Origin: CAZLRH01 sp964562015
Lineage (GTDB): Bacteria > Verrucomicrobiota > Verrucomicrobiia > Opitutales > JABDGR01
Length of the DNA: 57,553 nucleotides
Assembly: GCA_964562015.1 (NCBI GenBank)
Contig: CAZLRH010000025.1
Coordinates: forward strand, 1 to 57,553
Direction: 5' to 3'
Notes under the pieces: model-generated
What the model was told of the DNA's origin: nothing
Seen by the model: only the letters and a program-made list of their open reading frames with translations
Database searches by the model: none
Translations under genes and position numbers: made by a program
Part shown: piece by piece, positions 14,267-22,551 of the stretch
How positions within the stretch are numbered: position 1 is the stretch's first letter
Layout of the letters: each line of letters begins with the position of its first letter

Positions 14267-14820
14267 GAATAGGCCCCGGGGATCTGGTTATTGGAATTTA
14301 CGGTTTGTATCCAGCCTGCGCCGGTTGGATCGACGACGCTGACCCATCTTGCTATCGCCCCAAAACGAAAGTCCGCACTCGCGACCGAAACCTCGCGGTT
14401 GTCCTCGACGGCGCGCTGCATGACCGTCGGGCCCGCCCACTGGAAGGCGAGGGCGAGCGCGTCGAGCTGGGCGTTGACGGCATCGGCGCGGATGCGCGTG
14501 CGGATCTGATCCACGAGCTCGGCCGCCTCGACGCTCTTGTCGTAGGTCTTCGCCCGGACGTTGACGATGACCTCGCGGTTGCCGATCTCGGTGACGTACC
14601 AGGTGCCCGCGGGGTATCCGTCGGTCCCGTCGGATAGGACGCGCCGGTGCTCGTCGACGCCCACGGCCGTGATTGAGAAGATCGTGAGCTCGACCTTCGC
14701 GCGGTCCTGGTCGCCCACCATCGAGTCGGGGTCGAGGGACCACTGCGACGCGCCGGCGGAAAGGTCCGTCAGCGACGCGAGCACGCCGAGCAGGCCGACT
14801 TTATCGACGACGGGCGGCAC
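14263..14820 (-). CDS. Neck/tail-terminator-like protein, LIC_12616 type (185 aa)
   Basis: Ordered elements fit the phage neck-terminator (gp12-like) family: an early helix, a Q/D-rich strand (DQDRAKVELTIFSI), GVDEHRRVLSDG, a long helix AAELVDQIRTRIRADAVNAQL and a C-terminal strand pair. It probably closes the head-tail connector. GTG start. It overlaps the zincin gene by 20 bases. Confidence 0.55.
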   Translation of the reverse strand: MPPVVDKVGLLGVLASLTDLSAGASQWSLDPDSMVGDQDRAKVELTIFSITAVGVDEHRRVLSDGTDGYPAGTWYVTEIGNREVIVNVRAKTYDKSVEAAELVDQIRTRIRADAVNAQLDALALAFQWAGPTVMQRAVEDNREVSVASADFRFGAIARWVSVVDPTGAGWIQTVNSNNQIPGAYS

Positions 14821-15139
14821 GGGGCTTTTTCCAGGCAGCGAGCGAGTCGAGGCCCGCGATGAGGTGAGGGGTCAGGATCTGGATGAGGGCTTCCTCGGTC
14901 TCGGCGGCGTTCTCCCCGAGCGTGAGGCGAGCGCCCGACTCGATGATCAGCGCGTGCAGAATCTCGTGGATGAGCGTGTTCTTGAATTGCTCGGGTTTAT
15001 GGCCCTCGCGAATCCAAATCACTTGATTGCCGCTGTCGCAAAGCCCGTAGTTATCCTTGAGCTCGACCTCGTCCTTCCAGTTGCCGACGAAGACGTCGTA
15101 AGGGAGGCCGCAAATCTGAAGAGTCCCGAGTTTTTTCAT
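14801..15139 (-). CDS. HExxH zincin, small metallopeptidase (112 aa)
   Basis: NTLIHEILHALIIES contains HEILH within a helix. The N-terminal half is a beta-sheet (CGLPYDVFVGNWKDEVELKD) with QVIWIREGHKPEQF, as in SprT/ImmA-like minimal zincins. It sits among head-tail connector genes. Catalysis or a structural zinc role are both possible. ATGA overlap with the upstream gene. Confidence 0.65.
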   Translation of the reverse strand: MKKLGTLQICGLPYDVFVGNWKDEVELKDNYGLCDSGNQVIWIREGHKPEQFKNTLIHEILHALIIESGARLTLGENAAETEEALIQILTPHLIAGLDSLAAWKKPRAARRR

Positions 15140-15654
15140 ACGATCACCGTGTCGTCCAATTCGCCAGCACTTGCGTCGACAGTGACGACAACTTGTCCCT
15201 GCTTGCCCTCGACCTCAGCGGTAATCGAGTTCCAGAGCTGCGCGGTATCGATGAGCGGAATCTTGCGGAACTCGCCCTTCTTGCGGGCCAAAGTCGCCTT
15301 TGCGAGGGGCGGGGGGATCTTCTTGTTGATGAACGCACGGACGCCCCAGACGCTCCACTGCCCGAGCAGGCCGAGCGCCTCGTTGAACGGGGCCCCTGTC
15401 TCGAGCGCCCAGAGCAAGGAGGTGCGTGCCTTGCTCGTTATGCGCGACTCGTTCGCATCGACCCACGCGCGGAGGAAAGACCGCTGCGGGACGTTGCCGT
15501 CGCCGAACTCGTGCTTCTTCGCGATTTCGTCCGTCGGGATGCCGCTCGGCTGGTGGGGTGTGTCGGGCACACCGACCTTGACCGAGCCGCTCGCGCCAGC
15601 GAACGCACGGATCTTCTTGTAGCCCTTGTCGACGTCGATGATGCGCAACGACAT
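15136..15654 (-). CDS. Head-tail connector / gp10-like morphogenesis protein (172 aa)
   Basis: Contains KKHEFGDGNVPQRSFLRAW, a pattern seen in phage virion-morphogenesis proteins (H-E-F-G...P-x-R-x-F-L-R), and a C-terminal LWNSITAEV strand. It probably completes the neck. ATG 15654 follows the upstream stop in the compact junction TGATCATG. Confidence 0.65.
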   Translation of the reverse strand: MSLRIIDVDKGYKKIRAFAGASGSVKVGVPDTPHQPSGIPTDEIAKKHEFGDGNVPQRSFLRAWVDANESRITSKARTSLLWALETGAPFNEALGLLGQWSVWGVRAFINKKIPPPLAKATLARKKGEFRKIPLIDTAQLWNSITAEVEGKQGQVVVTVDASAGELDDTVIV

Positions 15655-15656
15655 GA

Positions 15657-15965
15657 TCAGGTTACGCGAAAGCCGGAGGTCACCCCGCGCATCAAAAGCG
15701 CGAACTCCTGGCCGTACTGGGTCCTTTGGTACCCGTTGCGGCCGCCCTTGTCCGAAACCATTTTGGCATTCTGGCCCCACGGCGAGCACGCGAGCTTGTG
15801 CGCCGCGAGGTAAAGCTGCCCCTGGTCGGCCTTCGTCATCTGGCCCCCGGCGACGCCGTACGCGCCCCAGACCGAATTGTCGATCTCGAGGGCGGCTGCG
15901 CCCAGCATCATCCCGACGAGACCGTCGGACACGGAGTTCATCTCCGGGACCTGAGCCCGGAACAT
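15657..15965 (-). CDS. DUF4054-like head-tail adaptor (102 aa)
   Basis: Shows DUF4054 features: an N-terminal helix, YLAAHKLACSPWGQ, a glycine-rich turn and TQYGQEFALLMRG near the C-terminus. Full length. It lies in the usual place after capsid genes in Bcep781-like and other DUF1073/DUF2184 phages. Confidence 0.68.
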   Translation of the reverse strand: MFRAQVPEMNSVSDGLVGMMLGAAALEIDNSVWGAYGVAGGQMTKADQGQLYLAAHKLACSPWGQNAKMVSDKGGRNGYQRTQYGQEFALLMRGVTSGFRVT

Positions 15966-15984
15966 GGCTAACGTAGCGATTTTA

Positions 15985-16428
15985 TTACCCTCCCCACTTT
16001 TCGAGATATCGCGCGGCGGCCCGAAGGTCGGGGGCCGTGCGGATATGCCCGAGACCCTTATTGCACCCAGCGCAAAGCAGGTCGCGCGGCGTCTTCACCC
16101 CGTTAGGCTCGTGGTGATCAGCGTGAACACCGGCCGCCCCACCTTTGACCAAAGCTTTTTGGCATATGGCGCACTCGCCATTTTGAGCCCGCCATGCGGC
16201 GTCAAAAGCTTCGGACGTCCAGCCCGTTCGGCTCTTACGCGAATGCGCGGCGTGCGTTCCCGCGGGCCGGGCCGCGTTGTAAGCTCTCTTAAGCGCGAGG
16301 AAAGCCGCCGGGTCAGCCGCCCGTTTTTTGGCCATGTACTGGCGGTTCTTCTCTCGCCGGCAAGGCTTGCAGCGACCGTCGGAGTATTTCTCCGTCGATC
16401 CGCAGGTCGGACAGGCCAAGGTTGCCAC
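15985..16428 (-). CDS. HNH / endonuclease VII-type homing endonuclease 3 (147 aa)
   Basis: Starts ATLACPTCGS with a zinc pair and CKPC; then CAICQKAL, ADHHEPNG, RDLLCAGCNKGLGHI and a final helix LRAAARYLEKW. GTG 16428 lies exactly five bases after GGCTAAAAT (16434-16442), a motif that overlaps the stop codon of the upstream fibre gene. It therefore seems to have its own leaderless promoter. Confidence 0.85.
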   Translation of the reverse strand: MATLACPTCGSTEKYSDGRCKPCRREKNRQYMAKKRAADPAAFLALKRAYNAARPAGTHAAHSRKSRTGWTSEAFDAAWRAQNGECAICQKALVKGGAAGVHADHHEPNGVKTPRDLLCAGCNKGLGHIRTAPDLRAAARYLEKWGG

Positions 16429-16433
16429 CGGCT

Positions 16434-16442
16434 ATTTTAGCC
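16434..16442 (-). promoter_or_regulatory. GGCTAAAAT promoter-like element, 5 nt before GTG 16428
   Basis: GGCTAAAAT-AGCCG-GTG on the minus strand. The TAA inside the motif is the stop codon of the repeat-fibre gene at 16437-17756. Confidence 0.6.
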
Positions 16443-17756
16443 TGGGATTTGGAAGAGGAAGGGGGTCGCCGCCGGCGTCGCCGCCATCGCCGCCAAACCC
16501 ACGAGCGAGACCGTTTGCACGATATGCGTCGAGGTCAGGACCGCGGCATTTGCGAGATATACGTAGACCGGAGGGGTGAGCGGCTGCTCAGTGCCAATGG
16601 GGTCGAAAGGGATAGGCCCGATTTCGCCGCCGACGTTGACCCTGTAGAGCACCGCGTCGGCCGAGGTCACGACGCCTGCGACGCCCGTCAGATTCACTTG
16701 GGGGTTGACGAGCTGCAGCGCCGCGCGCGTGCCGGAGGTGTCGACCGTGGCGGCCGAAACGAGCGCGCGGACGTGGTGGACGGTCAGCGTCGCGTGGGAG
16801 CCCGAGGTGTCGACCGCGGCGGACGCGGCGAGGTTGGCCAGGACCGTCAGCGAGGCGGCCGTGCCGGCGGAGCTGATCAGCGCGACCGCGGGGCCCATCG
16901 GGACGACGGCCGTCAGCGCCGCCACCGTGCCGGCGGTCGTGACCGAGGCCGTCGATATGAGCGATTTGTTGCCGTGGTCCGTCAGCGTCGCGACCGTGCC
17001 CGTGGTCGTGACGAGGGCGATGGCATTCAGCGAGGCGAGGACCGTCAGCGAGGCGGCCGTGCCCGTGGTCGTGACGGCCGCCGTCGAGGTGAAGGACTCG
17101 AGGACCGAAAGGGTAGCGACCGTCCCGGCAGTCGTGACGAGCGCGCTGGTCGTGCCGAGCGAACGGAAGACCGAGAGGGTAGCGGTCGTCCCCGCGGTCG
17201 TGACGAGCGCCGTCACGTTCAGCGAGGCGAGGACCGTCAGCGTGGCAACCGTGCCGGTGGTTGTGACGAGCGCCGTCCCGGCGAGCGGGGCGAGGACGGT
17301 CAGCGAGGCGACGGTGCCGGCGGTCGTGACCGAGGCGGTGCCCGACAGCGACGCCAGGACGGTCAAGGACGCGATGGTGCCCGTGGTCGTGACGAGGGCG
17401 CTGGTCGTGCCCAGCGAGCGGAACACGGACAACGTCGCGGCCGTGCCGGTGGTCGTGACCGAGGCCGTCGACGTGAAGCTCGCGAGGACGGACAGGGTCG
17501 CCGTCGTGCCGGTCGTGGTGACGAGGGCGCTGGTGGTCCCGAGCGACCGGAAGACAGAGAGGGTTGCGACGGAGCCGGACGTGTCGACCGCCGCGGTGCC
17601 GCTCAGCGATGCGAGGACCGTGAGGGTCGCAACGGTGCCCGTCGTCGTGACCGACGCGGTGCTGGTGAAGGAATCGACGGCCCCGGTTTGGACGAACCCG
17701 AGCTCGATATTACCGGGCTGACTGGCTGCGGCCCCTAGTTGGCTGGTGAAGGCCAA
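16437..17756 (-). CDS. Tandem-repeat tail fibre or shaft protein (439 aa)
   Basis: About 15 consecutive units of 20-22 residues of the type (L/F)xSTAxVTTTGTVATLTVLAS, encoded by about 60-bp DNA repeats. The repeats alternate valine/threonine strands, suggesting a beta-helical or beta-solenoid shaft. The last 100 residues are different and Pro-rich. It is next to the poly-Gly fibre gene, so the two may form one appendage. The repeat number could vary by recombination. Confidence 0.75.
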   Translation of the reverse strand: MAFTSQLGAAASQPGNIELGFVQTGAVDSFTSTASVTTTGTVATLTVLASLSGTAAVDTSGSVATLSVFRSLGTTSALVTTTGTTATLSVLASFTSTASVTTTGTAATLSVFRSLGTTSALVTTTGTIASLTVLASLSGTASVTTAGTVASLTVLAPLAGTALVTTTGTVATLTVLASLNVTALVTTAGTTATLSVFRSLGTTSALVTTAGTVATLSVLESFTSTAAVTTTGTAASLTVLASLNAIALVTTTGTVATLTDHGNKSLISTASVTTAGTVAALTAVVPMGPAVALISSAGTAASLTVLANLAASAAVDTSGSHATLTVHHVRALVSAATVDTSGTRAALQLVNPQVNLTGVAGVVTSADAVLYRVNVGGEIGPIPFDPIGTEQPLTPPVYVYLANAAVLTSTHIVQTVSLVGLAAMAATPAATPFLFQIPG

Positions 17757-17764
17757 GGGTCATC

Positions 17765-19621
17765 TCAGAGGCGATAAGTAATCGTGATTTGCCCAGAGCC
17801 GCCGTTGCCGCCCGTGCCACCGGCGCCGCCCGTGGTGTTGCCGGACCCGCCGGCGCCGCCCCCGCCGCCGCCCGCGCCGGAGTTGGCCGCGCCCGCGCCG
17901 CCATTGCCGCCCGCACCCCCAACGCTTGACGCGCCAGTCGTGCCAGCGACTCCGTTATTTGCCCCGGTTCCGGCGGCGCCGTTCGTGCCGTGAACCGCCG
18001 TCGCAGTGCCGCCCCCGCCACCGCCCCCGCCACCGCCCTGGCCGCCCGGGCCGCCCCCGCCCCCGCCCCCGCCCGTGCCGCCGGCATTCGTCGAGGAGGC
18101 CGTGCCGCCGCCCCCGCCGCCCGTGCCGCCAGCCGCGTTGCCTCGCCCCGTCCAGGGGTTACCCGCGGACCCGCTGCCGGCAGTGACGTTCGTCGTGACG
18201 CCGCGACCGCCGTCTCCCCCGTTGCCGGGATACCCTGAGCCGCCGGCGCCAGAAGAGAGCGCGGAGGTAGTACTGGGGCAATTGAGGCCCGCGAGGACGA
18301 GAACCGAGTCGGTCGGGCTCAGAGCGCTCGATGCGTAGACGTTCGCGGTCCCGACGGCAGATGATGCGGACGCGCTCCAGGGCGCCCCGCCCATTGAAAA
18401 GATGCCGGTTTCTGCGGTCACAGAAGTCCGGGATGGCCCACCGCCTGAGCCGCCGAGAAATTGGCAAAGACTGCCTACCGTGCTGGCCGCGCCGTTCTGG
18501 CTCGTGGTGCCCGCCGATGCTCCGGGCCCGCCCGCGCCGCCCGTCCCGCCCGCGCCGATCGCGACCGCGTATCCGGTGTTTGGAGTGACCGCCACAGTGA
18601 AGACCGTGTTCTCTTCCGCGCCCCCGCCGCCAGCGCCGCCCAAAGCCGACCCGAGAGTCGTGCCGCTCGCGCCGCCCCCTCCGCCGGTGCCGCCCCCGCC
18701 GCCGCCCCAGCCCCCGATGCTGTCCAGCGTGTAGACACCCGCCGGCGGGATGAACGTCCCGGCCGCCGTGTACGTAATCGTCGTCGGCGTGCCGTCACCC
18801 GTGATCAGCCAGTCGGTCCCGTCGGAGTCGATCTCGAGGACGCTGCCGTTCGCCGCGAAGAGGAGCGACGTGCGCGTCGCCGTCGCAGTCGTGGTGGTCG
18901 TGCCGGTGAAGTTCGTCGCGAGGGTCAGTGACAGGTCGCTCCCGATCGCGCTGACGATGTAGTTGACGCCGGCCTGGTTGCTCGATGCGATAGAGCACCC
19001 GACGTAGAGCTCGCTCGTGAACTTGCTCGAGGTCGCAGTGACCGCTGTCGAGCCGTTCGTGAAGTGGTACGCCGTGCCCGACATGGCGAAGCCGGTCGAG
19101 GCGTTGATCTTTTCGCCCGCTGCGGGGACGATGCTCACCCAGTTGGTGGCCGTCTGGATCGCGCCGGTCTGGTCGCGGAGCTCGAGGTGTCGCCCGTCGC
19201 TCGGCGCAGGCAGGACGTACGAGACGTGGCCGCTCTTATTGTGCCAGATGGCAACGTTGTTGACGCTGTCGGTCGAGTCGATCGTGTACGTCGCGTTCGC
19301 CGTGTTCGTGACGCGCGGGCGGGTTTGCTGAAGGCCGACCTTGATTGCGTCGCGCGTGAGGACGTGCGTGACCGGCGCGCTGATCAGGTGCGTCGCCGCC
19401 GTCGTGCCTTCGGCCCCACGAGTAATCGTCAGCGTCGTTCCCGACACTGCCGTCACGATCATGATCTCGGTGTCGACGAGGATTCGCCAGTTGCCGGTCG
19501 TCGTCGAGGGCGCGCCCGTGGTCGAAGTGACCGAGCAGGTAGTGGCGCCCGTCGACGTGATCGCCGCCGAGAGGGTTGTCGCGTAAGTATTTGCGAATAG
19601 CTCAGTGATTCCCACGCTCAT
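17765..19621 (-). CDS. Tail fibre with poly-glycine adhesin tip (618 aa)
   Basis: The N-terminal 280 residues are Thr/Ala-rich and beta-like: strands such as GNWRILVDTEIMIVTAV and EINASTGFAMSGTAYHFTN. From about residue 290 to the end it is dominated by Gly runs (GGWGGGGGG, GGTGGGGGGGGPGGQGG) with GxxG spacing, like poly-Gly-II lattices of phage S16-type adhesins. Probable receptor-binding protein. ATG 19621 overlaps the HNH stop (ATGA). Confidence 0.78.
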   Translation of the reverse strand: MSVGITELFANTYATTLSAAITSTGATTCSVTSTTGAPSTTTGNWRILVDTEIMIVTAVSGTTLTITRGAEGTTAATHLISAPVTHVLTRDAIKVGLQQTRPRVTNTANATYTIDSTDSVNNVAIWHNKSGHVSYVLPAPSDGRHLELRDQTGAIQTATNWVSIVPAAGEKINASTGFAMSGTAYHFTNGSTAVTATSSKFTSELYVGCSIASSNQAGVNYIVSAIGSDLSLTLATNFTGTTTTTATATRTSLLFAANGSVLEIDSDGTDWLITGDGTPTTITYTAAGTFIPPAGVYTLDSIGGWGGGGGGTGGGGGASGTTLGSALGGAGGGGAEENTVFTVAVTPNTGYAVAIGAGGTGGAGGPGASAGTTSQNGAASTVGSLCQFLGGSGGGPSRTSVTAETGIFSMGGAPWSASASSAVGTANVYASSALSPTDSVLVLAGLNCPSTTSALSSGAGGSGYPGNGGDGGRGVTTNVTAGSGSAGNPWTGRGNAAGGTGGGGGGTASSTNAGGTGGGGGGGGPGGQGGGGGGGGGGTATAVHGTNGAAGTGANNGVAGTTGASSVGGAGGNGGAGAANSGAGGGGGGAGGSGNTTGGAGGTGGNGGSGQITITYRL

Positions 19622-20127
19622 CGGTGTCGCTCCAAGTAGGCAAGGATGGCGTGCAGAATTGACGGGCTCTCACGCACGAGACCGATCGCGCAATTGCACC
19701 GCGAGCAGCACAGCCCCCGGTTCTTCTCCGTGGCGTGGTCGTGGTCGACCGCCAGAGGTTGCGTGACGCCCCGTTGTTTTACCGTCTCAGGCTCCCCGCA
19801 GATGGCGCAGACGCCGCCCTGCGTGGCGAGCAACACGTCGTATTGCTCTTGCGTCATCTTGTATTTGCGGGACAGCTTGTAAGCCCGTCGCTGCTCGCGT
19901 GACGGCGTGATATTTGTGCGGGGTCGACCCTGTCGTGCCGCGTCGCGGGCCCTTTGCTCAGCGCGTGCGAGCTCACGATCTTCAGGCGACATAGCAGCCC
20001 GGCTTTTGCGCTTGTATTCGCGAGTTTTCGCGAGCAACGCCTCACGCGCCTCCGGGCTGAGGGACGCGTAATACTTCTGGTTCTGAGCGCGGACGGGGTT
20101 CGCGGTACCCATACCTATAGAGGGCAT
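19618..20127 (-). CDS. HNH / endonuclease VII-type homing endonuclease 4 (169 aa)
   Basis: Long basic helical N-terminus (SPEAREALLAKTREYKRKSR), then KYKMTQEQYDVLLATQGGVC, CAICGEPE, VDHDHATEKNRGLCCSRCN and a final helix. The KYKMTxEQY...GGxCAIC pattern is shared with the enzyme at 52124-52579. The start is ATG 20127 or ATG 20112. It lies between the fibre and capsid-side genes. Confidence 0.85.
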   Translation of the reverse strand: MPSIGMGTANPVRAQNQKYYASLSPEAREALLAKTREYKRKSRAAMSPEDRELARAEQRARDAARQGRPRTNITPSREQRRAYKLSRKYKMTQEQYDVLLATQGGVCAICGEPETVKQRGVTQPLAVDHDHATEKNRGLCCSRCNCAIGLVRESPSILHAILAYLERHR

Positions 20128-20155
20128 AGGAATTACCCCTGGGCGGTGCCCCGGT

Positions 20156-20404
20156 TCAGTGAGCGAGTTCGAGAAGATGCAGCGCGAGGGAGTGGGCCTC
20201 GTCCCGCGTGATGGGGAAGCTGAGCGCCGCCTGCGTGCCGCCGAAGGCCGTGGCCTTGGTGACGGTGACCTTGTTGCCCGAGCAGTGGATGTAGAAGCCG
20301 CGCCGGTCGTAGACCGCGGTGCCCGGCTTCTCCTGGCGCAGAATCGTCGCGGACGTGCCCGCCGTGGTGGCGAGAGCTGTTCCAGTGAAAGCGTCGGTGG
20401 CCAT
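20156..20404 (-). CDS. Small structural hypothetical protein (82 aa)
   Basis: Begins MATDAFTGTALATTAGTSAT; a hydrophilic beta-like body, then a helix AHSLALHLLELAH. Between capsid and fibre genes, so probably a virion component. No family recognised. Confidence 0.55.
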   Translation of the reverse strand: MATDAFTGTALATTAGTSATILRQEKPGTAVYDRRGFYIHCSGNKVTVTKATAFGGTQAALSFPITRDEAHSLALHLLELAH

Positions 20405-20415
20405 GGGACCTCAGC

Positions 20416-20838
20416 TCACGAGACGGAAAGCGTCATATTCCCCGAGAGGAACTCGACCGTGTCGCCGTTGCCGACAGCGACGCCCGTGAAGGCTCCGTAG
20501 GCGAGCATGTTGCCAGCCGTGACCGCGTCGTAAATCGCCCAGCCGACGACCGTTCCCCACGATCCCGACGGGGTCGCGAAGACCTGGTTCGCGCCGCTGA
20601 CCGACGTCGCCGGGGCGGCGCCGCTCGGGGCTGCGAAGTTCGTTCCGTTGATCGTGAAGGACTTGCGTGCGTACGAGCTGCCGCTGACTTCGACCGCACT
20701 CGCGTCCGAGCCGTTGACCGGCGCAGTCGTGAAGAGCGCGATATAGCCCGTGGCGGGGCACGCCGGGAAGGTCGTTCCGCGGAACCAGTTGAGCGCGGCG
20801 TTCTCGAGGTACTGCGAGAAGCCAGAGGTGACCGTCAT
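20416..20838 (-). CDS. Virion-associated protein, EVSGSSYAR type (140 aa)
   Basis: Ordered blocks SQYLENAALNWFRG, ATGYIALFTTAPV, AVEVSGSSYARKSF, NQVFATPSGSWGTVVGW and AYGAFTGVAVGNGDTVEF are typical of a widespread phage structural family usually found near fibre or head genes. The exact role is unknown. AGGAGCTAATTCAC gives a good ribosome site for ATG 20838. Confidence 0.7.
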   Translation of the reverse strand: MTVTSGFSQYLENAALNWFRGTTFPACPATGYIALFTTAPVNGSDASAVEVSGSSYARKSFTINGTNFAAPSGAAPATSVSGANQVFATPSGSWGTVVGWAIYDAVTAGNMLAYGAFTGVAVGNGDTVEFLSGNMTLSVS

Positions 20839-20870
20839 GTGAATTAGCTCCTAAATCAACCGGGTTCGGA

Positions 20871-21983
20871 TCAACCAGCGGTGCCGTCGAGGGCAGCGAT
20901 GGCGAAGGGGTACGAGACGCGCAGGCCGCCGAAGCGGAGGTGGCAGGCCGTCTTGAAGGCCATGTTCACCATCTGCGGGGGGAACTGCTCGAACTCTTGC
21001 GGAATGACCATTTCGACGTTTTCGTCGTTCTTTTCCCACATCATCATGCGGGGGCCGCGCGTCGAGCCGTCCTGCTTCAGGCCCGCGTTCTCGAGCATCG
21101 GCGTGAAGTACACCGACTTGATTTCCGGGCGCATCTTCAGGAGGTACTGGAGAAGCGTGTCCTCGGTGAACGCCGTGCTGCGGGGCGCGCCGAGAAGGGC
21201 CGAGTGCATCGACAGCGGCATCGCCACGGCGTTCGGCACGTGGATGCCGAGGGAGCCCTGACGAATCGTGTTGAAGAGCGCGTTCCAGTCACCGACGAGC
21301 GTCGCGACGCTGATCGTGGACATCGCCGGAGCGGTCGACGAGTTGTTGTACCAGGTGTTCGTGGTCGTCTGGACCGTGAGGCCCGGGAAGTTCGTGAAGC
21401 CGCTCATCGCGGGGTCGGTCGTGTTGTACGCGGTGGGCGCGGAGAGGAGCGCGTTGCCCGTGGTACCCGGCGATTGCTGCAGGCCGAAGAAGGCCATTTG
21501 CTCGACGGCGTTCTCGATGGCGCGGCGGGCGGCGAACGCCTGGCGGGTCTCGAGGGGAATCCCACCGGCCATGCGGGCGCGGCGAAGATCCATGATGTTG
21601 TACTGGAACGAGCTACCGAGCGACACGACGCGGCTCTGGAACTCCTTCGCCTTGACGTTCGCGTCGGGGAGGTCGGCCGCGTACGAGTCGATGACCTGGG
21701 CGGATTGCGTCAGGTCGTACGTGCGCCACACGTAGCTCTCGGCTGCGGGGTCGACGCCGGCCGAGCTGGTCGACAGCATCTGCCGTGCGACGAGGTTCGG
21801 GTATTTCCGGTCGTAGGTCCGAGCCATGACCGAAGTCAGGTCGCGGAGGAAGAAGGTGGCATCGACGGAGTCGACGCGGACGCCGGTGGCGGCGTAGATG
21901 CGCTCCGGGTTGATGTAGTCCTTCAGGTCGTAGGACTGGCCCGAGAAGCCGGGGAGCTGGGTGGCAATCGTCGCGAGATCCAT
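20871..21983 (-). CDS. Major capsid protein, DUF2184-like (370 aa)
   Basis: 370 residues with features of the DUF2184 HK97-fold capsid family: an early IYAATGVRVDSVDATFFLRD block, YDLTQSAQVIDSYAADLPD in the E-loop/P-domain region, FAARRAIENAVEQMAFFGLQ, and a C-terminal FKTACHLRFGGLRVSYPFAI. It forms the capsid shell. Followed upstream by the cement protein and the protease/scaffold, the usual head order. Confidence 0.8.
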   Translation of the reverse strand: MDLATIATQLPGFSGQSYDLKDYINPERIYAATGVRVDSVDATFFLRDLTSVMARTYDRKYPNLVARQMLSTSSAGVDPAAESYVWRTYDLTQSAQVIDSYAADLPDANVKAKEFQSRVVSLGSSFQYNIMDLRRARMAGGIPLETRQAFAARRAIENAVEQMAFFGLQQSPGTTGNALLSAPTAYNTTDPAMSGFTNFPGLTVQTTTNTWYNNSSTAPAMSTISVATLVGDWNALFNTIRQGSLGIHVPNAVAMPLSMHSALLGAPRSTAFTEDTLLQYLLKMRPEIKSVYFTPMLENAGLKQDGSTRGPRMMMWEKNDENVEMVIPQEFEQFPPQMVNMAFKTACHLRFGGLRVSYPFAIAALDGTAG

Positions 21984-21998
21984 GTTTTTCGGCCCCTA

Positions 21999-22550
21999 TC
22001 AGCCGTTCGAGCCGGGCAGGTTGACGTCGACGAGGACGAGGTTCCCCGTGCTAGAGAGAGCTTGGCGACCGCGGATTCCCGTGATCGAGGTGGCGACTTC
22101 GGAACCCGTCGTCGTCGAGGCGGCCGCGTTCGTGAGCGTCCCGCGCTTGGTGGCGGTCGTGGACGACTCGTTGATCGTGTACGCGCCCCAGCCGGACTGC
22201 GTGCCCGTCGGATCCCACTCGGCGTAAATCCGGCCGCGCATCAGCACGGGGACCATGTCGCCGACTGCGTAAGCGACGCCGCCGATGCCGTAGGCCGTGA
22301 TGCCCACCGCGCCAGCGCCTTCGCGCGTCCGCAGCACCGAGATGCCGAGCACCTTGGCGAGCGTCGACGACGTCCCCTGCGCTTGCTGGCAGGTGAGGCC
22401 GTCCGCGTTCAGGCAGACCACGCGGCCCGGCTGAATCACTTCGCTAGCCGGGAAGCTGACGATTTCGTTGTATGCGAGGTCCGCGAGCTGCCCGGGCTGG
22501 GCAACATCGGGGAACATTTGGTATGCGGTCTGACCGTACGTCGTCGCCAT
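21999..22550 (-). CDS. Head decoration/cement protein, gp24-like (183 aa)
   Basis: Beta-rich protein that fits structural cement proteins: YGQTAYQMFPDVAQPGQLAD, VSFPASEVIQPGRVVCLNAD, KVLGISVLRT, VGDMVPVLMRGRIYAEWD and a closing NLVLVDVNLPG strand. It would stabilise the capsid surface. Directly between capsid and protease/scaffold genes. Confidence 0.72.
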   Translation of the reverse strand: MATTYGQTAYQMFPDVAQPGQLADLAYNEIVSFPASEVIQPGRVVCLNADGLTCQQAQGTSSTLAKVLGISVLRTREGAGAVGITAYGIGGVAYAVGDMVPVLMRGRIYAEWDPTGTQSGWGAYTINESSTTATKRGTLTNAAASTTTGSEVATSITGIRGRQALSSTGNLVLVDVNLPGSNG

Positions 22551-22551
22551 C

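Noticed and set aside
16422..17738. Two long plus-strand frames opposite the tandem-repeat fibre
   Set aside because: They mirror the 60-bp repeats; the minus-strand reading gives regular beta repeats, a proper start and a neighbour overlap.
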